A stretch of 64,000 bases of DNA from Saprospiraceae bacterium (GCA_029263015.1 JAJCYI010000167.1:23140-87139); one strand, 5' to 3'. Positions 1 to 10,199 are shown, numbered from the stretch's first letter. Numbers and translations: made by a program. Notes: generated by a model from the letters alone, not told the origin.

Positions 1-3000
1 TTTCAGGGTCTGTTTGAAATGAATTGCCTGTTTGCAATAAGACACCTTGGAGGTCATACCAATTGATCTCTGTATCGACATTCGTGGTTGCTGTCAAATC
101 AATGGCCGTACCACAAGTGAAGGTATCCACGGCTCCAATTATCTCGATGGGAAGCGGCACAAATGCCAGCACATCTATCGTATCTGCACAGTTGTCAAAA
201 CCAAATATATCGGAAACAACAACCGTGAAAGTATCCGTCTGCGAAAGCATAACAATAGGGTTGGGTTCGGTAGAAGTGAAACCTGATGGAGATGACCACT
301 GATAACTTAAATTTGGATTCGCTCCAGGATTCAGTTCGGTGGGCACGTTGATACAAACCGTCACTTCTTCCTGAACTGTTGGAACAAAATCATATCCATC
401 AATGGTAATGGAGAGCGTGTCCCCGCACCCATGTTGGTTTTGTAAAGCAACCGAATAAGTTGACGAAGAGCCAGCAGTTGGGGTAAGTATGACAGGCGTC
501 GCAGTCATCCCACCCGAAACGATTGCTCCGGGAAGTGTGGCTGACCAATTATATATTAAGTCATGGTCTTGGACATTATTGGTTGCCGTAAGGGTAATTT
601 CACTTTCAGGACAGGCCGCACCTGTGCCACTCAAATCAACATCTATGGCTTCATTCGCCACAAAATGCAGGGCAGAATCACGGCAGCCATACTGGTCAAT
701 GGCCAATAGTTCGTACCAGGTATCTTCCGTTGGATAGTGCGTCAGTGCAGCATCCATACCTACCGTTCCTCCTGGCATTGCTGTCCAAGTATAGTCGAGC
801 GGTGAAACAGGAGAGGAGGCGACCAATGTGACTGGATCGCCACAGGACAATGTGCCGCCAACAATTTCAAGCATTATTTCATCAGGAACAAAAACCGTAA
901 TTTCTTTCAAGATCGTGCAAGTGTCAGGAACGTAACTCGTGACCTCCACAAAATAAGTCATTGTCTCCGAAGGCCAGACTTGTGGGTTGGCCACATTTGT
1001 GCTGTCAATGGATTCGTCAGGAAACCAATTGTAAACAAAACTGACATCGCCCGTGGGATTGAGGAGGATGGAATCTCCAGGGCACATCACAATCGTATCT
1101 GCAAGCGGGATATTTGGAAACTCAAATTTGATAAATTCAGAGGCCGAACCAGTACAGTCGTTAGATGTCCAAATAGTAAATGTCACCCCCAAGTCTTCGT
1201 CCGTAAAAATGGTGAAAATCGGATTTTGCTCCGTGGAAGTCCCCCCATTGTTCAGTTCCCAATAAAAACTATCAATGGTAATGTTATTAACGAAAAAATT
1301 GGTTTCATCAAGAAATTGAATAATCACGCTGTCCTCACCACAATCAACATATTCGAACCCAAAATCCACAACAAATTGGGTCGTGGCTATTTCTACTTCT
1401 TTCTGTATTGGGTTTACACAATCAAGGTCAAAATCGATGGTCAGTTCCACCACATAAGTTCCTGTATCTGGATAATTGTAAGTGGGGTTGTCGAGGTGCG
1501 AAGTATCATCAGTGACCGTTGGGTCACCAAATTCCCAGAAGAAACTATACGCCCCCGTACTCTGATTGATAAACAACACCTCACTGCCATTGCAGGCCAC
1601 CTCGAAATCAAAGTCGAGCATATTGTCGGCATCTATGATGTCCACCTCCACAGTGTCGAGCATTTCACAACCAAACTGGTTAACGGCGTGTACATAAAGC
1701 GTCTGATGGCCAAAGGCTACAATAAAATCAGGATCGTTGGAAGTGTCGGTGCCTGGTTCGAATGCATCTATTGGCGTCCATTGCCATGTCAACGTATCAT
1801 TGGGGTCAAGGTTGGTAGCAAAAACATCAATCAAGTCATCAGAGCAAGCAATGATCTGGCCTACCGCTTCAATATCAGCAGGTCCTCCCACTACTTGCAC
1901 CGTGTCATAATAGTGGCAGCCAAACCCATCTGTCGCACGCACGATGTAAGTACTATAACCCGACACATCTACCGTAATAGCGTTTGTACCTGCTGCGATG
2001 AGAGTACCGCTGGCATCAAACCAATTGAAAGTAACAGGCATCAAATCGGTAGTAGCAGAAATAGTAGCGGTTGAATCACAAGTAAGCACATCGTCGCTGG
2101 CCACCAATCCAACATCGTCGGGCACAACTACTGATACCTCACGGATGATCGTGCAGGTATCGGCCGAAATGTTCTCCACTACAACCGTGTACGTGGTCGT
2201 TTCTGTTAGATTAGCAATCGGATTGGGACAATCGGCACAAGTTAAACCATCAGCAGGACTCCAATGATAAATATAGGATGGATCACCGCAAGCATTAAGT
2301 TGTACGCCCCCTACCAAACAACCAATCATTTCACCATCCACCAAGCAGGGTAGCTCAGTTAGGTCTATTTCCAAAACTACCTCATCGGTGGCAGCCACGC
2401 AATTTTCATCTGTCGTGATAGTCAAAACAACAGTTAGTTCCCCTTCTTGAGTAACAATAATGGTTGGGTTGGGCTGGTTGGAAGTGCCATTGTAAACACC
2501 ACTGAATTCCCAGAGCCATTGAGTAGTATTAAATTGGTTATTGGTGGAAATATCAAAAAAGGTGATGGCCACTTGCCCATCCTCACAGGCCGTAAAATCA
2601 TAATCAAAAGCCGCTTCCAGTATTTTCTCTTCTATGATAATTTCTTTGGTGATTGTGTCTGTACACACAGAACCTTGCGCAGTCATTAGTGTGACAAGGT
2701 ACGATCCATAATCAGGGTAGGTATAGGTCGGATCAGACAAACCTGAAGTATCATTGGTCGTAGATAGATCTCCAAAATCCCAAAAATAACCACCTGCTGC
2801 ATTCGAACTTGTATTGACAAAATGCACAACTCTTGCATCGCAATCCGTATCTGGTTCAAAATCCAAATCCACTTCCTGAAAAACTTCAACCGTCACTTCA
2901 CCCTCAGATTGGCACAGCCCATCAAAGCCAGTTATGGTTACGGCATAGGTCGTAGTCAACGTTGGTGCAACGACTGGGTTAACAAGCGTTTGCTGATCGA

Positions 3001-4534
3001 CTGGAACTGGCGGTGCCCATTGATAGGTATAACCATTGTCCAGTCCATTCGGATTGAGTTCAGCTGATTCACCAATACATATTTGAATCAGGTCGGGCAA
3101 TAAATCCACCGGGTTATTCAGGCCAGTTTCAAAATCAACTGTCTTTGTTTGCACACACCCATTTACCGAACTGACAGTCAAAGTGATCGTGCCGCTCGAA
3201 GGGTTCGGTAAAACGAAAACTGTATCCTGCGCGGTTGAAGTCCAGACGGTTGAACCAAACGCCACCTCCCAAAGCCATTCATTGGGTGGCGAAACAAGGT
3301 CAACAGATAAGTCTTCCAAGACCAGCACCGACTCATTGGTGCAATCAAATATTTCCCAAGAAAAATCTGCGGTTAGGGAATTGTATTGCAAAAACAAAGC
3401 CTGGGAGACCGTATCCACGCAATCATAACCTGGCTCGGCAATAAGGATAATTTCATATTTTCCCGTATCCGGAAATGTAAAAGTGGGTTCAACCTCGTTC
3501 GAAAAAACAACCGTATCCATGCCATGCACATACAACCACAAGAAGTTATCCGGACCATTTGTTCCATTTCCAAAAGTGACTGTCAGATCATCACATTGGG
3601 CAGTATCAGCAACTATTTCCGCTTCTATTTTCACACACTCACCAACATTGTACTGGAAATCCCGGCGGATAATGGAAAGTAAAGTATCGTTTCGGTATTC
3701 TTCCACCAGCACACCTACCACGAACTGTCCCATTATTTCAGGAAAACCAGTAATAAACCCTGTGTTTTGATCAATGGTCAATTCAGCAATGCTGCTCGGC
3801 CCGAGCAAACTGTCCAAGTCGTAAGGTGGGTCGATCCATGCCACATTATCGTAAGGCGGTGAAGTCATTTGGTAGCCTGGGGGATCGGGCATATCGAAAG
3901 ATGCCCCAACAAAAGGAGTATAAAATTTATACACCAAACTGTCATGTTCACTGTTGACGGTATCAATAGCAGAGTGGTCGTGCTCAATTGCCTTGTTTAA
4001 ACATACAAAAACAGGTGGGTAAAAATCGAACTTCGGACTGCTGTTGCACACCGCCCTTGATTCTGGTGAAATATAAACAAAATAGGTTGAGCCAGTAATA
4101 AGTGGGTCATGGATATTGGTAATTGTAGCATTGCGGCAGCAGCGTTGGTAAACAATGTATATGCCCCCTGGCCTCGTCAGTTCAACAATGCCTTCGTATT
4201 GCGCCCGCTCCACACAAACATTGGGCGGAGGCAACAAGCAAGGGTCATTGGAGATGTTATTGGGCAATATCTCTTTGAAAAGCAGGCTCATTGTCAGGTC
4301 TTCGTTCATTTCTGGGATATAATCACCGGCTACCGTAAAAGCTGCCAATTGTGCGGGGTCGTCAAAAGGTGCATTCCCGGAGTTACAATCGCGGTAAACA
4401 TCAAGCGTGATCCTGTAAAGGTTGTTGCCCAAACACTCGTACCTAACTTCCGCACCGATGATGTGCGTCGCATGAGCCTGGACGAAAAAGCTCATCCCAA
4501 ATACAACTAATACTAGTTTTAAAATATTCCGCAT
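1..4534 (-). CDS. Giant multi-PKD-domain surface protein (C-terminus outside window)
   Basis: Reading the minus strand, one frame stays open from the start to the left edge, giving at least 1,500 residues; the C-terminus is outside the window. The N-terminus has a signal peptide (MRNILKLVLVVFGMSFF then VQAHA). It is followed by THIIGAEVRYECLGNN, the opening typical of large Bacteroidota gliding/T9SS-associated PKD proteins. PKD-type repeats recur, for example around 1520 (FFWEFGD, then GTYVVELT) and 2770 (YFWDFGD, then GSYLVT). Such proteins are usually exported by T9SS through a C-terminal domain, which cannot be seen here. An in-frame ATG at 4555 would add seven residues; 4534 gives the cleaner signal peptide. 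It lies downstream of the OmpA and PorP/SprF genes on the same strand, so it is probably co-transcribed and may be exported or anchored with them. The exact function is unknown. Confidence 0.88.
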   Translation of the reverse strand, partial: MRNILKLVLVVFGMSFFVQAHATHIIGAEVRYECLGNNLYRITLDVYRDCNSGNAPFDDPAQLAAFTVAGDYIPEMNEDLTMSLLFKEILPNNISNDPCLLPPPNVCVERAQYEGIVELTRPGGIYIVYQRCCRNATITNIHDPLITGSTYFVYISPESRAVCNSSPKFDFYPPVFVCLNKAIEHDHSAIDTVNSEHDSLVYKFYTPFVGASFDMPDPPGYQMTSPPYDNVAWIDPPYDLDSLLGPSSIAELTIDQNTGFITGFPEIMGQFVVGVLVEEYRNDTLLSIIRRDFQYNVGECVKIEAEIVADTAQCDDLTVTFGNGTNGPDNFLWLYVHGMDTVVFSNEVEPTFTFPDTGKYEIILIAEPGYDCVDTVSQALFLQYNSLTADFSWEIFDCTNESVLVLEDLSVDLVSPPNEWLWEVAFGSTVWTSTAQDTVFVLPNPSSGTITLTVSSVNGCVQTKTVDFETGLNNPVDLLPDLIQICIGESAELNPNGLDNGYTYQWAPPVPVDQQTLVNPVVAPTLTTTYAVTITGFDGLCQSEGEVTVEVFQEVDLDFEPDTDCDARVVHFVNTSSNAAGGYFWDFGDLSTTNDTSGLSDPTYTYPDYGSYLVTLMTAQGSVCTDTITKEIIIEEKILEAAFDYDFTACEDGQVAITFFDISTNNQFNTTQWLWEFSGVYNGTSNQPNPTIIVTQEGELTVVLTITTDENCVAATDEVVLEIDLTELPCLVDGEMIGCLVGGVQLNACGDPSYIYHWSPADGLTCADCPNPIANLTETTTYTVVVENISADTCTIIREVSVVVPDDVGLVASDDVLTCDSTATISATTDLMPVTFNWFDASGTLIAAGTNAITVDVSGYSTYIVRATDGFGCHYYDTVQVVGGPADIEAVGQIIACSDDLIDVFATNLDPNDTLTWQWTPIDAFEPGTDTSNDPDFIVAFGHQTLYVHAVNQFGCEMLDTVEVDIIDADNMLDFDFEVACNGSEVLFINQSTGAYSFFWEFGDPTVTDDTSHLDNPTYNYPDTGTYVVELTIDFDLDCVNPIQKEVEIATTQFVVDFGFEYVDCGEDSVIIQFLDETNFFVNNITIDSFYWELNNGGTSTEQNPIFTIFTDEDLGVTFTIWTSNDCTGSASEFIKFEFPNIPLADTIVMCPGDSILLNPTGDVSFVYNWFPDESIDSTNVANPQVWPSETMTYFVEVTSYVPDTCTILKEITVFVPDEIMLEIVGGTLSCGDPVTLVASSPVSPLDYTWTAMPGGTVGMDAALTHYPTEDTWYELLAIDQYGCRDSALHFVANEAIDVDLSGTGAACPESEITLTATNNVQDHDLIYNWSATLPGAIVSGGMTATPVILTPTAGSSSTYSVALQNQHGCGDTLSITIDGYDFVPTVQEEVTVCINVPTELNPGANPNLSYQWSSPSGFTSTEPNPIVMLSQTDTFTVVVSDIFGFDNCADTIDVLAFVPLPIEIIGAVDTFTCGTAIDLTATTNVDTEINWYDLQGVLLQTGNSFQTDPE

Positions 4535-4646
4535 TATTTTTATAGGTTCATTCATGGTATAGGTTAGGTGTCAGGGGTCAGGTAGGATCGGATAAAAACA
4601 AAGCTGTTTGTTCAATTTTACATCGGCCCCCTGACTCCTCAAACAA

Positions 4647-7085
4647 TTAATTCTCAGCCACTTTCCTTGCGCCAATAATGGCCACCTTCCTCTCGACCGA
4701 TGCAACCACTGAATAAATACTCCCTCGCTCATCGTCGAGACGGTCACTGACGAATTGGGGCGCCAATTTTTCACCGTAGCCAATCACTTCTAATGTGATG
4801 CGACCACTATCAAGGTAAGGTTTCAGCACACCTCCCTGCCAGCGTTCAAAATGGTTTTTCAAACAATCAGAGCGGCGCTGCGATAGGTTGAAATTGTAAT
4901 CGGCACTTGCCCTAGGGCTTGTAAACCCTTGTATCACAAGCTCCACTTTGAACCCTCCATCGTCCATTATTTCTAAAATATTGGCAGAAAAAGCTTCGAG
5001 GTTCAGGAAATTATTATAGACCTCACGGTCAAAAAAAGCTGTCATACGACGGGAGGAGGTAGTGCTGTCAAAACCAACCAGCGATTTTACATATTCTTTC
5101 ACATATAAATCTTTTTTGGCCATGTATGTCTTGAAGGTTTCCCCGTAGTCCAGTTCAGTAGTTGTTTTGTAAGTCTTCGGATTTGGGTTGTCATTGTCAA
5201 AATAAATGATGAGAGGCGGGAAATCCTCAATCTCTTTTGGCTTCAACAGCAGCTTCTCAATGAGTTTTGTAATCGTCACGTCCGTGCTCAGATCAATGAC
5301 AACGGTATCAGAAAAATACGCTACTTTCGATCCAATCAGTTCATAAACGTTACCTCTCTCAAGCGTAAAATTCACGTCATTGCCTGTTTTATTTTTTTTG
5401 AAGTCCACTTCCTGTCCATCAAACACCAATCGCACTTCGACTCCCTTCAACGGGTTCATTGTTTTTTTATTAAACGAAAGTGCATTGAGGTCTACCGTGG
5501 TAGGGGTCAGATGGAGTTTGCGTTCAAGAGTACGCTTGGCGGTGTTTTCCGAAAGGCTCATATCAATGGTATCGCGTACCGGCAGGAAGCCTGGACGGGT
5601 AGCCAATAAAACATATTCAGACCCCTTTCTCAATTCAAATCCAAAATCATTGCCCTCCTCTTTGGTGAGGGTTGACAAATTCAAATCCCCTGTGGCTGTC
5701 AATTCGCTCAACTCGACCGTCACACCATTCAGGGGTTCGTTGTTCTTTTTGTTAAACGTCAAAACATCCAGGTCAACCACCTGTACTTCAAACTTGTAGA
5801 TGTCGTTGCAGCAAGCTTCAAATTCTGGTTCAAGTACATGGCTGCCCAGCCGGCTCGAAGCAAAATACCCCATGGTGCGTTCCTGATTGATCCAAAAATG
5901 GGTATCATCATAACTGGTATTGTATGGTGCCGAAAGATGTTTTTCATTTTCCCATTTGCCGTCTTTCCGCTCGATACTATAGATGTCGTACCCTCCGAAC
6001 CCTTTCCGCCCATTTGAACTGAAATACATCGTTTGGCTATGGCTATGAAACATGGGTGTGAGGTCGTCGCCAGGCGTATTGATATCTGTCAAGTTAGATG
6101 GTTTGGAAAAACCCGCACTGTCAGAAACAATAGAATACCAAATGTCCAATCCTCCCAAACCACCATCTCGGTTGGACACAAAATAGAGCCAGGTTTCCCC
6201 CGACATTTTGTCGAAACCAAGTCGTGGATCGGTTGTGGTAAATCCAGGTTTGTTGATGCTTTCTGGTAATTTTACAGGGTCAGATATTTCGCCGTCCAAA
6301 GGATCTAAATTCCTGTAATACAACTGGCAGCGTATCTCCCCGCTCTCTCCCACATAGTCGCAAAGAGTATAATAAACCCGATCCATTTCATCTGTAAAAA
6401 CAGTGTGCGCAGTGAGGCGGTCATCGTCATTCCAGGCGACCCCTTCGATATTATTCCCATCAACACTGGTTTTCATCACCCTGGAAAACGGTCTTTTGGG
6501 TATTCCTTTTTTTATTTCCTTTAAATAATTCTGAGTGGAAAAATAAACGTCGTTGCCGACCTGGACAGGCGCAAATTCGGAATATGGTGAGTTGATGGAT
6601 TCGTCCAATTGCTCGATGGTAACATCATCCTTTATTTCGGTGATCGCTTTAATGGCCCAATTCAAACTTTCAATTTCTTCCTTTGCTTTTTGGGCTTGTT
6701 CTGGAAAACCTTTGGAATAACCATCAGTGAATAATTGGTAGTATTGTTGGGAAGCCAAATATTCCCCTTGCTTCTTTTTTACTTCCCCTAACGAAAAAAG
6801 CGCCAGCGGGTAAACACCTGCTGTATCCGCTGAAACTACTTTGGTGTAAGCGGTATCGGCATAAGTATAGGAAGCAAACATCCTTGCCGACTCAGCATAT
6901 TTGTAAAGCACCTCCAGGGTCTCGCCTTCAATGGACATGGCCTCCTGGTAATGTTTCATGGCAGAATAAAACAGCTGGTCGTTGTACTCCGCGTCGGCGG
7001 CCTTTATGTATTGGCGATATGTTTGTCCATTTACCAAGCCAAAGGCAAAAGCCCAAAGGCCCATGGTAAGGAAAAAATGTTTCAT
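4647..7085 (-). CDS. OmpA-family outer membrane protein with TPR and PD40 repeats
   Basis: The 812-residue protein starts with a signal peptide ending at GLVNGQ. TPR-like helices follow (about 25-150), then a PD40/WD40-like propeller (about 190-420, with YFSSNGRKGFGGYDIY-type blades). Two carboxypeptidase-regulatory-like beta domains come next (about 440-640), each opening with a similar LxFNKKxxxPLxGVxVxL stretch. The C-terminal OmpA peptidoglycan-binding domain (about 650-805) shows IQGFTSPRASADYN and LSQRRSD. This order resembles PorE of the type IX secretion system, but Bacteroidota carry many paralogues, so no symbol is given. It sits between PorP/SprF and the giant PKD gene, which suggests a role in anchoring that surface system to the cell wall. 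Confidence 0.9.
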   Translation of the reverse strand: MKHFFLTMGLWAFAFGLVNGQTYRQYIKAADAEYNDQLFYSAMKHYQEAMSIEGETLEVLYKYAESARMFASYTYADTAYTKVVSADTAGVYPLALFSLGEVKKKQGEYLASQQYYQLFTDGYSKGFPEQAQKAKEEIESLNWAIKAITEIKDDVTIEQLDESINSPYSEFAPVQVGNDVYFSTQNYLKEIKKGIPKRPFSRVMKTSVDGNNIEGVAWNDDDRLTAHTVFTDEMDRVYYTLCDYVGESGEIRCQLYYRNLDPLDGEISDPVKLPESINKPGFTTTDPRLGFDKMSGETWLYFVSNRDGGLGGLDIWYSIVSDSAGFSKPSNLTDINTPGDDLTPMFHSHSQTMYFSSNGRKGFGGYDIYSIERKDGKWENEKHLSAPYNTSYDDTHFWINQERTMGYFASSRLGSHVLEPEFEACCNDIYKFEVQVVDLDVLTFNKKNNEPLNGVTVELSELTATGDLNLSTLTKEEGNDFGFELRKGSEYVLLATRPGFLPVRDTIDMSLSENTAKRTLERKLHLTPTTVDLNALSFNKKTMNPLKGVEVRLVFDGQEVDFKKNKTGNDVNFTLERGNVYELIGSKVAYFSDTVVIDLSTDVTITKLIEKLLLKPKEIEDFPPLIIYFDNDNPNPKTYKTTTELDYGETFKTYMAKKDLYVKEYVKSLVGFDSTTSSRRMTAFFDREVYNNFLNLEAFSANILEIMDDGGFKVELVIQGFTSPRASADYNFNLSQRRSDCLKNHFERWQGGVLKPYLDSGRITLEVIGYGEKLAPQFVSDRLDDERGSIYSVVASVERKVAIIGARKVAEN

Positions 7086-7157
7086 AATATTTTACGTTCG
7101 TTTTCGGATAAAAACACTTTCAGTTTTCTGGATATGGGATAATGTTCAAAGTTGCTC

Positions 7158-7190
7158 AGAAGCGTCGCTTTTTAGAAAAGCGTCGCTTCT
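7158..7190. repeat. 33-bp palindrome, family 1 (copy 1)
   Basis: A hairpin with 15-nt arms and a TAG loop; the arms are AGAAGCGTCGCTTTT and AAAAGCGTCGCTTCT, with one central mismatch. The same 33-bp unit recurs at 20085-20117 and 53547-53579, where the arms pair perfectly. It lies just after the PorP/SprF stop codon, between two genes of one operon. Confidence 0.85.
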
Positions 7191-7195
7191 AACCC

Positions 7196-8251
7196 CTAAA
7201 TCAATGGGCACGCTTTGAATGCCCGCAACGGATATACTTTTTTAATGATGTAACGAATGGATATTTCCGGCCCGCCGTTGCGGTTGGTTGCTGCTGAAAA
7301 ATCGGACACGTTGATGTCCCAACTCAAACCTACCTTCAAACTGTGATAGTGCAATTCCGCAGCAGGGACAAAGGCATCGCCAATGCTGCTGAAACGAAAA
7401 CCAAGTACAAATTGAATAGCCAATTCTTTAGCTTTTTTGGTACTCAGATAATGCCTGTACCCAGCACCTGCCAAGGCCTCCCTGTACTCTCCCTGCAATT
7501 GGTAGGAAGCATGCCCCACTATGTCGCCTGTTTTGTTCAACTGGAAAGTCGGCAACAGATAAATATTCATTCTTACCGGAAGTTCGCTTTTGTCTGTTTT
7601 ATCAAAGCTTTGGTTTGGACGGGAAAGATGGTGGCCCGCAGCGCCAAGGTCTATCTTCGTCCTTTCCTTGCCCATAAATTTGGAGCCTTGCCCACGCCAA
7701 TTAAAGCCCACGCCAAAATCAGGATAAGCAAGGTTGGTGTCGTTGAACGATTCGCTGACTGGGCGGGAAGGATCAAATATTTGCCCATTCCATTGGTTGT
7801 CGAATGTGAGGTTGGCAAAATCAAACTTTCGTTGTCCAAAACCTGCGTAAGCCCCCAAGGTCATAAAGTTCTGTTTGTCCAACATTTTAGTATAAGAACC
7901 ACTCAACTGCACATTGGTGGTTTCCAAATTGGAATCTCCAGCTCGGTCATAAAAGACATTGATGCCCCCGCTCACCCACCAATCGGTATGAGCCATGGTA
8001 TAAAATCTTTTATCGGCTGTTATCTGAAATGTTCGGAAGGGAGAATTGGCAGTGTTCCATTGGCTGCGGTAAATACCACTGAACCTCAGGTCTCCAGAAG
8101 AAATGCCTGTCAGGGCAGGATTAATCGTTAAAGGTGCATTGTAATATTGGGAAAAATGGATGTCCTGTGCGAACGACGATACAACGCCAAACAACAGGCA
8201 CATGGGAAGAAGGGTAAATAGGTAGTGTTTGGTTTTCAAATTTATGTTCAT
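7196..8251 (-). CDS. PorP/SprF family type IX secretion membrane protein
   Basis: A 351-residue outer-membrane beta-barrel protein. A signal peptide ends at SSFAQ and is followed by DIHFSQYYNAPLTINPALTG, the hallmark N-terminus of the PorP/SprF family. These proteins accompany giant T9SS substrates and are needed for their surface placement in gliding Flavobacteria. The rest is rich in alternating beta strands and ends in a short basic/aromatic tail. It is the first gene of the minus-strand cluster that continues with the OmpA protein (110 bp away) and the PKD protein, so the three probably act together. Paralogues are numerous in the phylum; assignment to porP itself is not justified. Confidence 0.93.
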   Translation of the reverse strand: MNINLKTKHYLFTLLPMCLLFGVVSSFAQDIHFSQYYNAPLTINPALTGISSGDLRFSGIYRSQWNTANSPFRTFQITADKRFYTMAHTDWWVSGGINVFYDRAGDSNLETTNVQLSGSYTKMLDKQNFMTLGAYAGFGQRKFDFANLTFDNQWNGQIFDPSRPVSESFNDTNLAYPDFGVGFNWRGQGSKFMGKERTKIDLGAAGHHLSRPNQSFDKTDKSELPVRMNIYLLPTFQLNKTGDIVGHASYQLQGEYREALAGAGYRHYLSTKKAKELAIQFVLGFRFSSIGDAFVPAAELHYHSLKVGLSWDINVSDFSAATNRNGGPEISIRYIIKKVYPLRAFKACPLI

Positions 8252-8694
8252 ATTGGCCCAAGCTTTTTAGAAGTGCATCGTGTGAGGCACAACACACTTC
8301 CATTATGCATGGGGGGATACAAAAAATCGGTTATGGTTATGTTTTACTTAGGAATGCGAAAAAAATAAATTCAGAATTCACAAATTTTAACTTCTTGATT
8401 ATCAAGTGTTTGAAAAATAAAAATTCTGAATCCATTTTGTCACTATTCCTTACAAAGGAAAAAGTAAAAGGGTTAATCTCTGTTTTACTTTCCAGCCTTA
8501 GCATGCTCCCCTATTTAAAACAATTATCTTTTTGCTGCAATTTATTGCATAATTCCTTTATAGTAAACCTTTTAAGGTAGAGATTGCCTTTTCTGCAACT
8601 ACATAAGCAATTATTCGCCTATCATCTACCTTGGAATGCTCATGTTATGGTCAAGTCAAACACCACATACCTTTTGGATGAGCAGGTTTCCTTA

Positions 8695-8855
8695 GAGGTT
8701 GTTAGGAATTTAGGTTTCGAGTGAAAAATTGACAATCTTTTGATGAGACGAGGCAAAAAAGTGGGAGCATAGTGGCTCTATTTGACCAAATTTTTAACAC
8801 AGTATCATCAAAAAAGTGGCGGGTTTTCGCCGGAAGCTAAATTCTTAACAACCTC
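8695..8855 (+). mobile_element. 161-bp palindromic element, copy C (MITE-like)
   Basis: The whole 161 bp is an imperfect palindrome. The ends are GAGGTTGTTAGGAATTTAG and CTAAATTCTTAACAACCTC. The inner part on this strand reads GGCAAAAAAGTGGGAGCATA, and the apex is GCATAGTGGCTCTATT. TA dinucleotides flank the GGAATTTAG core on both sides (8703-8704 and 8846-8847). Its closest relative in the window is the element at 35222-35375, which lies in the opposite orientation. Confidence 0.8.
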
Positions 8856-9261
8856 GTATGTACAGTTGGTTATAATTTGAAAATAGTAATTCCCTAAGTG
8901 GAAGGATCCTTAAATCAATTTCTTACTTCAAAAGGGTATTTAATTGGATGTATCACGCAGTCAGACAAAATCATTTGTCCTTGAATATTCAAAAAGCGAA
9001 TCGTAAAAGTAATAGTTAATTCTGATATTTCAATAAAAATAATGTTAGTAAATGGCCACAGAATTGGCAGCCTATTATCATTCATTTAATCACACTTATT
9101 AAAATGGAGGGGAATACTGGTCAATGCCTATTATTAATTGGAGGGAGTTTTAGGACTTAGAAAGAATAGATGAGTTGCTTTCTTTAAACAACCATGCATC
9201 TGACCCAATGAGATAGAGCGGAGGCCAAGACGTTTTCCACAATAAGGTCAAGATGGGTTTA

Positions 9262-9269
9262 TATATTTG
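9262..9269 (+). promoter_or_regulatory. Bacteroidota -7 promoter motif
   Basis: TATATTTG fits the TAnnTTTG motif of Bacteroidota sigma-70 promoters and lies 21 bp before the glycosyltransferase start. No clear TTTG -33 box is seen; only a GTTTTC at about 9230. Confidence 0.5.
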
Positions 9270-9290
9270 CCGCTCCAACTGACAACCTAT

Positions 9291-10040
9291 ATGTATAAAA
9301 ATAAAAAAGTCATAGCCGTACTACCTGCCTATAATGCGGCTTTGACGCTGGAGAAAACTTTCCAAGAGATTCCTTTCCCACTTGTCGATGAAGTCATCCT
9401 TTGCGATGATGCTAGCAAAGACGATACTGCCAAACTTGCCAAGCGCCTGGGCATCCAACATGTAATCATTCACGAACAAAACAAGGGTTACGGCGGCAAT
9501 CAAAAATCGCTTTACAACAAAGCCCTCGAACTTGGCGGCGACATCGTCATAATGCTGCACCCTGACTATCAGTACACCCCCAAGCTGATTCCTTCTTTTG
9601 TCAATATAATAGGGGAAGGCTTGTATCCTGTCGTGCTGGGCAGCAGGATTTTGGGCAAAGGCGCTTTGCGGGGAGGTATGCCTTATTATAAATATATTTC
9701 CAACCGCTTTCTCACATTTACTCAAAATCTGTTGATAGATTACAAGTTATCAGAGTACCATACAGGCTACCGGGCTTTCTCGCGGGAAGTTTTGGAATCC
9801 ATCCTTTTTAATGGAAATTCAGACGATTTTGTATTCGATAATGAAATGTTGTCACAGATCGTTTATGCCGGGTTCGATATTGCTGAAGTGACCTGTCCAA
9901 CCAAATACTTTGAGGAAGCATCTTCCATCAATTTCAAACGGAGCATGAAGTATGGGCTGGGAGTATTGCGGGTATCGCTCTGCCATTTCCTGCAACGGAA
10001 AGGAATATCAAAATTTGAAATGTACCAAAAAGGGAAGTAA
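9291..10040 (+). CDS. Family 2 glycosyltransferase (polyprenyl-phosphate sugar synthase-like)
   Basis: The 249-residue cytoplasmic GT-A enzyme shows the nucleotide-sugar binding start VIAVLPAYNAALTL, CDDASKDDT and the HPDYQY segment in the position of the metal-binding DxD/DxQ motif of DPM1-like enzymes. HTGYRAFSREVL is the acceptor-side motif common in that subgroup. There is no C-terminal membrane segment, so it probably transfers a sugar to a polyprenyl phosphate at the membrane surface. The start is placed at 9291 (MYKNKKVIAVLP); an upstream TTG would add eight unlikely residues. A TAnnTTTG motif lies just upstream. The stop codon TAA at 10038-10040 overlaps the outer TA of the 161-bp palindromic element. 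Confidence 0.88.
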   Translation: MYKNKKVIAVLPAYNAALTLEKTFQEIPFPLVDEVILCDDASKDDTAKLAKRLGIQHVIIHEQNKGYGGNQKSLYNKALELGGDIVIMLHPDYQYTPKLIPSFVNIIGEGLYPVVLGSRILGKGALRGGMPYYKYISNRFLTFTQNLLIDYKLSEYHTGYRAFSREVLESILFNGNSDDFVFDNEMLSQIVYAGFDIAEVTCPTKYFEEASSINFKRSMKYGLGVLRVSLCHFLQRKGISKFEMYQKGK

Positions 10041-10199
10041 GTAGTCGGACATATTTATGTTGATATTTTGGCGAGTTTATTTTTAGTGAGGACAAGACAA
10101 AAAAATTAAGCATAGCCGTAGCTACGGTTCCTTTTTTTAACGCAGTCATCGCTGAAAAGAAGCCGCCAAAAATGTTAAGATAATTGTGTCCGACTACTT
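10039..10199 (+). mobile_element. 161-bp palindromic element, copy A (MITE-like)
   Basis: The ends are AAGTAGTCGGACA and TGTCCGACTACTT, with about 38-bp arms that pair at roughly 80 percent. The middle is an imperfect stem capped by GCATAGCCGTAGCTACGG, which includes the perfect 12-bp palindrome CCGTAGCTACGG. TA occurs at both outer edges (10038-10039 and 10199-10200). The left TA is part of the stop codon of the glycosyltransferase gene. It is homologous over its full length to the element at 31629-31789 in opposite orientation. Confidence 0.82.

Larger units (their letters stand above)
8252..9290. other. Intergenic region of about 1 kb
   Basis: An AT-rich divergent region between the PorP/SprF and glycosyltransferase genes. 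It holds the 161-bp palindromic element at 8695-8855 and a promoter motif at 9262-9269. A 91-codon open frame on the plus strand (8305-8580) has no recognisable domain and looks fortuitous. I see nothing else convincing. Confidence 0.6.

Noticed and set aside
980..2074. Long plus-strand open frame of 364 codons
   Set aside because: It is antisense to the PKD protein frame, has no domain and an odd composition; the minus-strand frame gives clear PKD repeats.
7343..8131. 262-codon plus-strand frame
   Set aside because: Antisense to PorP/SprF, whose family signature is clear.
8305..8580. 91-codon plus-strand frame in the intergenic region
   Set aside because: AT-rich, no recognisable motif and no ribosome or promoter support.
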